From contig CAMCAY010000001.1 of the NCBI GenBank assembly GCA_945872815.1, forward strand, positions 1 to 64,000: a stretch of DNA of 64,000 nucleotides, written 5' to 3'. Of this stretch, positions 30,565 through 38,565 are shown one piece after another; the first letter of the stretch is position 1; each line of letters begins with the position of its first letter. This stretch comes from Chitinophaga pinensis (lineage in GTDB: Bacteria > Bacteroidota > Bacteroidia > Chitinophagales > Chitinophagaceae). Below the pieces are notes generated by a model, which worked only from the letters and a program-made list of their open reading frames with translations, made no database searches and was not told the origin of the DNA. The position numbers were made by a program, and so were the translations under genes.

Positions 30565-30648
30565 CATGGAAAATTCAAGCAGATTTTTAATTTTGTTTGC
30601 TTAGAAACAACCTGAAAAAGAATCAACAATAAACGCTATTACCAACCT

Positions 30649-31074
30649 ATGTATCAATCAAAACTTCAGCAATATCGCTATGATATTGAGATGTGGAAAA
30701 GAGCACTCCGTAACGCTCAGGAAGAGAATACAATATTAAAAAATCGATTAGCAGATTTATCCTGTATCGTCCAAGAAAAAAAAGACATCAATCTTCTTGA
30801 TTTGCATCAAACCAGTCTTATTAAAATAGACAATATTTTTTCTATATTCAGAAATGATATTTACCGTTATAATCTTATGATTGAAGAAGAAAGTTCAGCA
30901 GCTAGTGAAGCTACTGAACTTAGCATTTCCCGACATTCAAAAATGAGTAATGAAATAGAATTAATTGAATCGACATTCAATAAGTCAAAATTTAATTTTA
31001 CGAAATTTTGCATAGAAGTAATACTAAAGGGAGATACTTCTAATTTATCATACCTTCCAGTTTTTTGTCGTTGA
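30649..31074 (+). CDS. Small coiled-coil hypothetical protein
   Basis: Unrecognised protein of 141 residues. Seen: a charged heptad-like N-terminal helix (EMWKRALRNAQEENTILKNRLADL, split here around residues 15-38 in the frame), then mostly helical, acidic sequence with SSAASEATELSIS; no signal peptide or membrane helix. Cytosolic oligomer or regulator is possible. It converges with the REC-CRP gene and the two coding ends overlap by 35 bp. The coding look (few rare repeats, good amino-acid balance, upstream spacer) is reasonable but there is no domain support. Confidence 0.6.
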   Translation: MYQSKLQQYRYDIEMWKRALRNAQEENTILKNRLADLSCIVQEKKDINLLDLHQTSLIKIDNIFSIFRNDIYRYNLMIEEESSAASEATELSISRHSKMSNEIELIESTFNKSKFNFTKFCIEVILKGDTSNLSYLPVFCR

Positions 31075-32098
31075 TTATAGATATGTAACCATCTTTTATA
31101 TCAATTATTTTTTCACTTTTGAAATCGCTCAAAGTTCGAATCAAAGATTCAGTGGCAGTTCCGGCTATTGTTGCAAGATTTTCTCTGCTGATATCTATTC
31201 TGAATTTGTCATTTTCCTGTGTGTGGTATTTGTTTTTTAAAACCACCAGTGCGTCTGCTACTTTTTTTCTAAGAGAATTATAAGCGAGACTGAGCAAATG
31301 GTGTTCTTTGTCAGAAATATTTTTAGCCAGTAAAGAAATAAATTTTTGTGCGACTTCACGGCTGTTTTTCAGCAAATCTTCAAATTCTTTTTTGGGTATC
31401 AATGCCAATTCACATTCATCTATAGCTTCAGCCGTTTCCCTGTATAAGCCACCTTGAAGCAATGCTATATGTCCTAAAAAATCGCCTGCAGAATAGAGGT
31501 CTGTGACTAATTCTTTCCCATCGTCATTGGATTTAAATGTCTTTACCTTTCCCTTTAATACATAGTATAGCTGTATCGGGTGATTCCCTTCAGTGTAAAT
31601 AACCTGCTTCTTTTTATATTTATTGATACTTCTATGCTCAGTTAAAGATTTAATTGGATCTCCAAACGACATTTCATTGATCATCTGACTGATGCCATCA
31701 GGATCTGGTGTAAAATCTTTTTTTAGTAACTCTATTTTCTTGATTCTTCTATCGATTGCATTTAACAATTCTGTGCTGTCAAAAGGTTTAGAAATGTAAT
31801 CATCCGCACCAAGCTCCATCCCTTTTCTAAAATCAGTTCTATCGGTTTTTGCAGTTAAAAAAATAAACGGTGTGTTTTTAATCAATTCGTTTTTTTGAAT
31901 GGCATGTAATACACCGTAACCGTCTATTAAAGGCATCATAATGTCACAAATGATCAGGTCAGGCTTTATTTCAATCGCCTTTTCCAGTCCATCTTTTCCA
32001 TTTGATGCTGTAAAAACATTATACATCGCAAGTTCTAAAATTTCAGCAGTGTTTTCTCTGATTTCGTCATTGTCTTCAATCAATAAAAGTGTTTTCAT
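31040..32098 (-). CDS. Receiver domain fused to CRP/FNR-type regulator
   Basis: 352 residues combining a receiver (1 to about 120; Asp52 in IICDIMMP, Thr82, Lys104 in ISKPF), a cyclic-nucleotide-binding-like domain (about 145-260; VIYTEGNHPIQLYYVLKG) and a CRP-type helix-turn-helix (about 265-345; ISRENLATIAGTATESLIRTLS). The fusion is common in Bacteroidota and joins phosphorylation to FNR/CRP-like DNA binding. The upstream PAS histidine kinase is on the same strand and probably its partner. No cysteine cluster for an iron-sulphur sensor is visible. Regulon unknown, though FNR-like members often govern oxygen or nitrosative responses. Confidence 0.93.
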   Translation of the reverse strand: MKTLLLIEDNDEIRENTAEILELAMYNVFTASNGKDGLEKAIEIKPDLIICDIMMPLIDGYGVLHAIQKNELIKNTPFIFLTAKTDRTDFRKGMELGADDYISKPFDSTELLNAIDRRIKKIELLKKDFTPDPDGISQMINEMSFGDPIKSLTEHRSINKYKKKQVIYTEGNHPIQLYYVLKGKVKTFKSNDDGKELVTDLYSAGDFLGHIALLQGGLYRETAEAIDECELALIPKKEFEDLLKNSREVAQKFISLLAKNISDKEHHLLSLAYNSLRKKVADALVVLKNKYHTQENDKFRIDISRENLATIAGTATESLIRTLSDFKSEKIIDIKDGYISIINDKKLEGMIN

Positions 32099-32137
32099 TT
32101 TATATTTATTTTTGGTTTAGAATTTATCTGTTCTTAT

Positions 32138-32157
32138 CCCACGGTTAAAACCGTGGG
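32138..32157. repeat. REP-like palindrome in kinase/regulator spacer
   Basis: Perfect 9-bp stem CCCACGGTT / AACCGTGGG with a 2-nt loop, followed within 50 bp by a related imperfect palindrome (AACCATGGTT near 32190). Such CCCACGGNTnAAnCCGTGGG hairpins are known as REP-type elements mobilised by RAYT (Y1) transposases in several phyla. No RAYT gene is in the window. It could also end or attenuate the kinase transcript. Confidence 0.55.
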
Positions 32158-32313
32158 CAACTTTTTACAATGGTTATAAAACCATGGTTTTACCCTTTAC
32201 TGGAAGTAATGGCAATAAAAAGCCTGATTGTGTGAGTTTCTAAAAGGATTAGGCAGGTTAGTCGTTTGTTTTCTTCCATAGAATCTACAGAAGAAAATAT
32301 AGATATAGGCTAA

Positions 32314-33984
32314 TTAACAATTTTCATAAATCAAAGAATCGTTTTTTACAGATTCTTTTTGATTTGGTAACATGATTTTAAATTCCGTTCCACAATTCAA
32401 TTGACTTTCAAATTCTAACTTTCCGTTCAATCGTTCTACATATTTTGAAACGATATGCATTCCCAATCCGGTACCTTGAATGTTAATTGCATTGGAGCCT
32501 CTGTAAAATCTCTCCATAAGATGCTTTTTATCATCATCTGAAATTCCAATACCATTGTCTTTTACTGAAATAGTAAACGATTTATTTACCTTGACAGATT
32601 CTATTACAATGATTGAGTTTTCGGGAGAAAATTTTATAGCATTTGAAATTAAATTGATTAAAATATTACTCAATAAGGAGCTGTCGGAATAAACGATGTT
32701 GTCTCCATTATGTATATAATTTATTTTTTGACCATTTTTAATGTTTGATTTTAAGTCTTGAATCAACGACTCAAATAATTTACTTATATCAAACTCGGTA
32801 ACTTTAACAGGAATCTTTCCCTCTTCAATTTGACCAACATTTAAAAAATCATTCAAGATATCGGACAATAAATTAACCGATGATATGATTCTATTTATAT
32901 GCCTGTCTCGCTTAGGTTGTTCGTCTGTATTTGTATATTTTCCAATCAAACAAGCTGAGGAAAGGATAGTGCTTAATGGTGTTCTAAACTCGTGCGATGC
33001 AATTGATACGAAACGGGTTTTAAGTTCTCCTAATTCTCTTTCCTTGTTCAACGATTCCTGGAGGTTTTTTTCAGATAATTTTCTGTCAGTAATGTCTATA
33101 GCAAAAGCGAGGTAACCCGTAGTTTCGTTATCCTTATTAAAGATGGGCGTAATAGTAACCGATGCGATAACACAAGATCCGTCTTTTTTAATAATATTGC
33201 ATTCAATATCATGAAACAAGTTTCTCTCTGATTTGAGCTTTATTAATTCAAAATCCTTTTCAATTTTAAGTCCAAACTCCTCAAAAAACTGCTTTCTATA
33301 TTTATCTGTATCAGATTTATCAATAAATATAAATGGGGTTTCTTTATTTACTATCTCTTCTTTTGTATAACCGGTAATATGAGTTGCCTCTGTATTGAAA
33401 AATTTAATGATACCATCCCTGTCTATTACCATGAACATTACTGCCGCGTTATCGAGTATAGCATTCTGATAAACCAATAACAATTCCAGTTTTTCATTTA
33501 GCTCTTCAAGCGTTTTGTTTGCTTTTATCAGTTCTTTATTTTTTCTGTCATTATCTATTTCTAGCGCACTGTATTTTTTTTGAATATTCAGATGTTCCAT
33601 TGCTTTTTTTGTAACATCTTTAATAAACAATATCATCTTCTTTTGCTTATTTGACACATAACTTACTACGCAAATGTCAGCAGGGAATTCATGTCCATCT
33701 TTCTTTTTTGCAATAGCTTCAAATTCCTCATCCATTAATTCATAAGGGAAAATATTGCAAGTGATATCATTGTCAGCAAATTTTTCTGTATCAGCAATTG
33801 AAGGGATTAATAATTTTATATTTTGGTGGTGAAACTCTTTTTTTTCATAACCAAAAAGAGTTTGAGCAGAGGTATTGGCTTCTATTATTAAGCCCTGGGC
33901 ATCTATTAATATAATAGCCTTTTTCGTATTTTTAAAAAAAATACCTAAGTCTATTTTTTCAGTCTTTGCATTAACTGCGTTCAT
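32314..33984 (-). CDS. PAS-domain sensor histidine kinase (HisKA)
   Basis: About 556 residues from the ATG at 33984; the longer frame to 34110 would add an implausible leader and overlap the divergent gene's region. Seen: PAS domain 1 (about 10-130, GYEKKEFHHQNIKLLIPS), a coiled linker, PAS domain 2 (about 165-290, DNAAVMFMVIDRDG, GYTKEEIVNKETPF), the HisKA box SIASHEFRTPLSTI (His about 331), N box NLISNAIKFSPEN and G box VKDNGIGISDDD with GTGLGMHIV. No membrane helix, so the signal is probably cytosolic. A REP-like palindrome separates it from the REC-CRP gene located 215 bp downstream, its likely target. Confidence 0.93.
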   Translation of the reverse strand: MNAVNAKTEKIDLGIFFKNTKKAIILIDAQGLIIEANTSAQTLFGYEKKEFHHQNIKLLIPSIADTEKFADNDITCNIFPYELMDEEFEAIAKKKDGHEFPADICVVSYVSNKQKKMILFIKDVTKKAMEHLNIQKKYSALEIDNDRKNKELIKANKTLEELNEKLELLLVYQNAILDNAAVMFMVIDRDGIIKFFNTEATHITGYTKEEIVNKETPFIFIDKSDTDKYRKQFFEEFGLKIEKDFELIKLKSERNLFHDIECNIIKKDGSCVIASVTITPIFNKDNETTGYLAFAIDITDRKLSEKNLQESLNKERELGELKTRFVSIASHEFRTPLSTILSSACLIGKYTNTDEQPKRDRHINRIISSVNLLSDILNDFLNVGQIEEGKIPVKVTEFDISKLFESLIQDLKSNIKNGQKINYIHNGDNIVYSDSSLLSNILINLISNAIKFSPENSIIVIESVKVNKSFTISVKDNGIGISDDDKKHLMERFYRGSNAINIQGTGLGMHIVSKYVERLNGKLEFESQLNCGTEFKIMLPNQKESVKNDSLIYENC

Positions 33985-34198
33985 TTTGGGTAGGTTTAAG
34001 TTTCTTGTTGAAAAACTTAACAGAATGCAAAGTAACTTTTTAAACAGAATAATTAAACTTAAATAAATAAACGTGTTGTAATGAAATAAAATCGTGTGCT
34101 TTTTTAACAATTATGCGTTTTTCCGAATAAAGCCTTGTTCGACTTTTCCGGGAAATCAGTTTGATTTATTATTTTGTGAGCATATAAATACCTGGTTT

Positions 34199-36091
34199 AT
34201 GAATAAAACCCCCTTGATTGAGTCAAAGAATTTGTCAAATAAAAGTGACTCATTTTGGAAATGGAAAATGATATTGTTGTTAACTGTTGTTTGTGCAATT
34301 TTTTATACAAACAGTTGTTTTAATGATTATTGCCTGGATGATGTAATGGTGATTACAGAAAATTCGAATACGCTAAAGGGATTTGCTGGTATAAAAGAGC
34401 ATTTTACAAAGGACTATTTATATGGTTACATGCATAAGGAAAGCCAAAATGCCTTAAGTCCATGGAGGCCACTTTCATTGATTACTTTTTCAGTTGAAGT
34501 GGGTCTATGGGGAATTAATCACCCTGCAATCAGCCACCTCATTAATGTATTGATGTATATTCTGTGTACAATTCTCTTATTTACTTTACTTGCTGACTTT
34601 TTATTAAAAGAAAAATGGATTGCTTTTTTTGCAGCCCTACTATTTGCTATACACCCCATTCATACGGAAGTGGTTGCCAATATCAAAAGTAGGGATGAAC
34701 TGCTTTGTTTACTAGCATTATTGAGTTCTCTGCATTTATTATGGGGATACATTGGCTCAATGAAAAAAACGCAGCTACTTTTTTCACTTTTGTTTTTTTC
34801 TTTGTCCCTTCTTTCTAAAGAAACGTCCATCACATTTGTTGCAGGCATTCCTGTTATGCTTTATTTCTTTTCAGATTTAAAGACAAAAAAAATCTTAGGT
34901 ATTTCATTTTGGTTTTTGGTGATAGCGATTTTTTATTTGATCATCCGATTTTCAATTTTAAACAATAGTTCAGGAGAAGACCCTACTAATGATGGTTTCA
35001 TCATTATCAATTATCCCTTTTTGTTTGCAGAAGGATATCAGGCTTTTTTCACCAAAATATTTATTCTGTTGAAATATTTGAAATTACTGGTATTTCCTCA
35101 TCCGCTTTGTTTCGATTATTCCTATAAACAGATTCCTTATGTAGATGCAAGCAATCCATTTGTTTGGTTGTCATTTGTTACTTATGGTTTCATGATTTTC
35201 TATGCATTAAGGAATTTTAAAAACAAGCATGTTTTGTCTTTTTGTATTTCGCTATTTGTGATTACATTTTCCCTCACAAGTAATTTATTGTTTGACATAG
35301 CTGTAACCATAGGAGAAAGACTCTTATTCATTCCTTCGGTATTTTTTTGCATCGCTGTAGCACATATTGGAAATGCCACATTTACATCAATAGAAAAGAA
35401 AACGTCTGTAAGTAAAAAAACGATTGTATTATTAACCATCATTCCTATCACATCAATTGCCGCCTATCAGGTAATCAACAGAAACAAAGACTGGAAAGAT
35501 ATGGACACTTTGAATTTTGCGGATTATCCAAAATCGTCCAATAGCGTTAGAATGAATGATGCGTTGGGGAATTATTATTTACGAAAAGTTGAATCAAAAA
35601 AACTTTCTCCGGAAGTGGAGGTTCAAAATCTAAATATGGCTATCCCTTATTATAAAAAAGCTATTGAGTTATACCCTTCCTTTGAAAACGACTTGATAAA
35701 CATTGCAATTTGCTACGATAAATTGGGAAATACATCTATGTCCGAATACTACTGGAATAAACTAAAAGAAGTTGCTCCGGAAAATACACACTTGAAAGAT
35801 TATAATAACCATCAAGCAAGTGTTGCTATATTGAAAGGGATAAAATTCAACGAAGAGAATAAGTTTGATTCATCCTTCTACTATTTATCAAAAGCGATTA
35901 AATCTGCCATTTATGATGATTCCATCACTATACAGGCTTATTATCATATTGCAGGACTATACTACAAAAACGAAAAATATCAGGAAGCCCATGATGCTTT
36001 GGGAAAAGTGCTTTCATTGGACCCTAATAATAAAACTGCTCAAATGGGTTTTCAAAGCTGTGAAGCTATTCTTCAAAATAAAAATAAATAA
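34199..36091 (+). CDS. GT-C-like membrane protein with C-terminal TPR repeats
   Basis: Polytopic protein of 630 residues from the ATG at 34199 (the frame extends to 34094 without a plausible N-terminus). Seen: about 10-12 hydrophobic helices over residues 20-410; a first periplasmic loop with NDYCLDDVMV, resembling the acidic catalytic pair of GT39/TMTC-type mannosyltransferases; PWRPLSLITF; then TPR repeats (about 470-625, IPYYKKAIELYP, YYKNEKYQEAHDALGKVLSLDPN). The family layout matches TMTC/PMT proteins that transfer sugars from lipid-linked donors to proteins. Donor and target unknown. Divergent from the kinase gene. Confidence 0.8.
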   Translation: MNKTPLIESKNLSNKSDSFWKWKMILLLTVVCAIFYTNSCFNDYCLDDVMVITENSNTLKGFAGIKEHFTKDYLYGYMHKESQNALSPWRPLSLITFSVEVGLWGINHPAISHLINVLMYILCTILLFTLLADFLLKEKWIAFFAALLFAIHPIHTEVVANIKSRDELLCLLALLSSLHLLWGYIGSMKKTQLLFSLLFFSLSLLSKETSITFVAGIPVMLYFFSDLKTKKILGISFWFLVIAIFYLIIRFSILNNSSGEDPTNDGFIIINYPFLFAEGYQAFFTKIFILLKYLKLLVFPHPLCFDYSYKQIPYVDASNPFVWLSFVTYGFMIFYALRNFKNKHVLSFCISLFVITFSLTSNLLFDIAVTIGERLLFIPSVFFCIAVAHIGNATFTSIEKKTSVSKKTIVLLTIIPITSIAAYQVINRNKDWKDMDTLNFADYPKSSNSVRMNDALGNYYLRKVESKKLSPEVEVQNLNMAIPYYKKAIELYPSFENDLINIAICYDKLGNTSMSEYYWNKLKEVAPENTHLKDYNNHQASVAILKGIKFNEENKFDSSFYYLSKAIKSAIYDDSITIQAYYHIAGLYYKNEKYQEAHDALGKVLSLDPNNKTAQMGFQSCEAILQNKNK

Positions 36092-36095
36092 TCAT

Positions 36096-37172
36096 TTATT
36101 TAACGTCGAAGTCAATTACTACTTTGTCTGATGTAGGATGCGCTTGACAAGTTAAAATAAAGCCTTGTTGAATTTCTTCTTCTTCCAATGCATAATTAAC
36201 ATCCATGCTAACGCTGCCTTCTAAAAGCTTTGCTCTGCACGTACAGCAAACACCTCCTTTACATGCATAAGGCAAATCTGCTCCTTGTATCAGGGCCTCA
36301 TCCAGAATACTGCCTCCTTTGTATGGTAAGTCAAACATAAATGATCTTCCATCAAGTTTGATGGTGATATTACTTTTTAAGCCTGATGGAATTTCTTCTT
36401 TAAGCGATTGTTGCTTTACGGCTGATTGAAGTGGCGATGTAAATAACTCAAAATGAATTTTACTTTTATCGAGCCCATTTTTAATTAAAAAATCTGAAGA
36501 TGAATGAATCATTGTTTCCGGACCACACAAATAAACTGCATCGAATGAACGTACATTGATAACTTTTGATAAGTCGCTTAATTTCTTATCGTTTATTCTT
36601 CCATGAAATAATTCTGCATCTGTTTTTTCTCTGCTTAAAATATTAATAAAAGTAAACTGCTCCATGAATTTGTTTTTCAAACTTTCTAGTTCTTCAAAGA
36701 AAATAATTGAGCTTCTGTTTTTACTTCCATATATCAGTGTGAACTTACAATTAGGCTGTACATGCATTGTATGTTTGATAATGGAAATAATAGGTGTAAT
36801 TCCACTTCCTGCAGCTATTGCAAGATAATTGCTGTTTTTATCAGTTGATAGATGAGCATTGAATCTACCTGATGGGGGCATTACTTCAAGCGTGTCTCCT
36901 TTATGTAAATCCTCATTGGCAAATGTTGAAAACAAACCATTCTCTACTTTCTTTATAGCAACTTTTAATTTATTATCGTGTGGGGCGCTGCAAATAGAAT
37001 AAGACCTTCTAACTTCATTTCCCTGAATAATTTTCTTTATCGTGATATTTTGTCCCTCTTTATATTTAAAAGCCGACTCCAATTCAGTGGGAACATCAAA
37101 ACAAAGCGAAACACAATCAGGTGTTTCTTTTATTATTTCTTTAATCTTCAATTGATAAAACTGATATGCCAT
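36096..37172 (-). CDS. Ferredoxin-type NAD(P)H oxidoreductase (PaaE-like)
   Basis: 358 residues with three parts: an FAD-binding barrel (RRSYSICSAP, about 52-61), a NAD(P)-binding domain (AAGSGITPIISII and VYLCGPETMI) and a C-terminal plant-type 2Fe-2S domain (CKGGVCCTC plus a distal Cys in ILTCQAHP). Such proteins pass electrons from NAD(P)H to oxygenases or reductases, for example the phenylacetyl-CoA epoxidase reductase PaaE. No paa genes are near, so the partner is unknown. It lies 3 bp after the TetR regulator gene, so expression is probably tied to that regulator. Confidence 0.93.
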   Translation of the reverse strand: MAYQFYQLKIKEIIKETPDCVSLCFDVPTELESAFKYKEGQNITIKKIIQGNEVRRSYSICSAPHDNKLKVAIKKVENGLFSTFANEDLHKGDTLEVMPPSGRFNAHLSTDKNSNYLAIAAGSGITPIISIIKHTMHVQPNCKFTLIYGSKNRSSIIFFEELESLKNKFMEQFTFINILSREKTDAELFHGRINDKKLSDLSKVINVRSFDAVYLCGPETMIHSSSDFLIKNGLDKSKIHFELFTSPLQSAVKQQSLKEEIPSGLKSNITIKLDGRSFMFDLPYKGGSILDEALIQGADLPYACKGGVCCTCRAKLLEGSVSMDVNYALEEEEIQQGFILTCQAHPTSDKVVIDFDVK

Positions 37173-37175
37173 GGT

Positions 37176-37769
37176 TTATTTTTTTATAAGGCCATATAAT
37201 AAATGATTGACCATATTGTTTTCAAGTTGTTGTCTGTCGTTGTTTTTTTTATGACGATACCAAAACTCTACCCCTCTTACTGCAGACAAAATTGTAAGTA
37301 TTGCCACTGAAGGTTCTATCGGCTTTAATTCTTTTTTTAAAATTCCCTGATTAACCAGCTCTATAAGACGAACTTCATACAATTTCCGTTGTTGTAAAAA
37401 GTTACTTAGAAAAGGGTCTTCCAATTGCTTCCATTCGTGATTGGCAACATACACTGCGTCGTAATAATCCTGCATCATGTTGATGTGAAAGCGAATAATA
37501 TTTTCGAGCTTCTGAACTGTACTGATTTTTTTATTTTCTATCTCACTCAATTGAATATTGAAATCGTTCGCTATTTCGAAACAAATCAATTGCAACAATT
37601 CTCCTTTAGAACCTATATGATTGTAAAGACTGGATGCTTCAACGCCAACATTTTCGGCAAGCTCTCGCATAGAGGTTGCTGCAAACCCTTTTTTTCTAAA
37701 AAGAACAGCGGCTTTTTTGACAATCACTTCTTTTTTAGAAACATTTTTTGTAGATACAATTTTAGCCAC
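37176..37769 (-). CDS. TetR/AcrR family transcriptional regulator
   Basis: About 197 residues from the GTG at 37769 (the frame continues to a TTG at 37787). Seen: an N-terminal helix-turn-helix (FAATSMRELAENVGVEASSLYNHIG, split around residues 28-52) and a helical ligand-binding C-terminal domain. Upstream of, and 3 bp from, the ferredoxin-type reductase, which it likely controls. In Bacteroidota such pairs often link fatty-acid or phenylacetate-related signals to redox enzymes, but no ligand can be read here. The GTG start is preferred because AKIVSTKN is a common start in the family. Confidence 0.92.
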   Translation of the reverse strand: MAKIVSTKNVSKKEVIVKKAAVLFRKKGFAATSMRELAENVGVEASSLYNHIGSKGELLQLICFEIANDFNIQLSEIENKKISTVQKLENIIRFHINMMQDYYDAVYVANHEWKQLEDPFLSNFLQQRKLYEVRLIELVNQGILKKELKPIEPSVAILTILSAVRGVEFWYRHKKNNDRQQLENNMVNHLLYGLIKK

Positions 37770-37836
37770 TAATACAATTTTGTGCAAAACTAATGGTTAT
37801 TCAACTAATCACAACCATCAGGATTTTGAACTTTTA

Positions 37837-37879
37837 TTAAACTAAAAAAGGAATCAAAATGATTCCTTTTTTAGTTTAA
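37837..37879 (-). terminator. 20-bp perfect inverted repeat, likely terminator
   Basis: Left arm 37837-37856 and right arm 37860-37879 are perfect reverse complements around a 3-nt AAA loop, with internal A6/T6 tracts. It sits 37 bp downstream of the HNH-like gene and 68 bp before TetR, so it probably ends the HNH transcript. Confidence 0.8.
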
Positions 37880-37915
37880 TGCTTAAATTTTTGAATTATT
37901 TATTGAAATGCATTC

Positions 37916-38479
37916 CTATTTAACATTGCCCCAATTTTCACCACTTTTAATTCTATATAAAGTCATTTCACTTACTTTATATTTTTCAGCCAATTGCTTG
38001 TATGTCAATTTTCTTTTCGGATTACTGATTGTTTGTTTGATGGCCTTAACCTGACTTAAAGTAAGTTTCAAGCCAACACCCTTGCTTGCCTGTTGTTTTT
38101 TGTAGGCGACTTTAAGGGGGCTTTTTTGCTGGTGGACTGCTACATCTTCTGCGGTAGCCCACTTTAAATTCTTTGCGTTATTATCCGCTTTTTTATGATT
38201 TAGGTGAATAACAAATTTTGCTTTGGGACTTTTTTTATTGCAAAAAAGTTTAGCCACTTCTCTATGAATATATATAGTTCCGCTTCCTGATTCAACATGT
38301 AAATTCAATGTTCTGTAACCAGAAGTTAATGAACCATTTAACAGAACACCATCCTCCATTACTGATACAACATAGCTGGCAGATCGCCCATGATTCGATA
38401 TTGCATATTTCTTTCTGCGGCTTTTTGAGCCAGGGAATTGCAATTGTTTCCAAATTTCTCCGGGAGTTTTCTTAATCAT
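37916..38479 (-). CDS. NUMOD4/HNH-like protein with C-terminal helix-turn-helix
   Basis: 187 residues. Seen: an N-terminal NUMOD4-like segment with GEIWKQL and YAISNHGR; an HNH-like core with IHREVAKLFC and LNHKKADNNAKNLKWAT, where the usual VNH(I/K)D pattern is recognisable; and a C-terminal HTH (KRKLTYKQLAEKYKVSEMTLYRIKSG). The layout matches phage- or intron-type homing endonucleases and their domesticated chromosomal relatives. There is no intron, intein or phage gene next to it, so it appears free-standing. Catalytic residues look largely kept but activity is untested. It is followed by a strong terminator and has its own transcript. Confidence 0.75.
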   Translation of the reverse strand: MIKKTPGEIWKQLQFPGSKSRRKKYAISNHGRSASYVVSVMEDGVLLNGSLTSGYRTLNLHVESGSGTIYIHREVAKLFCNKKSPKAKFVIHLNHKKADNNAKNLKWATAEDVAVHQQKSPLKVAYKKQQASKGVGLKLTLSQVKAIKQTISNPKRKLTYKQLAEKYKVSEMTLYRIKSGENWGNVK

Positions 38480-38565
38480 TTTACTAGGTTTTAAATTGTT
38501 AGTTTTGGATAATTTGATCCTTTTTTAAAAAAAGTAACCTGATATAAATATAAGAAAATTCGTAA

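Noticed and set aside
30444-30629. 61-residue frame on the minus strand in the kdsD spacer
   Set aside because: AT-driven, hydrophobic, with no start context or neighbours on that strand; overlaps the inverted repeat region.
34094-34198. Extended N-terminus of the TPR glycosyltransferase-like protein
   Set aside because: The first 35 codons carry no helix or signal-like sequence and the ATG at 34199 precedes a natural N-terminus.
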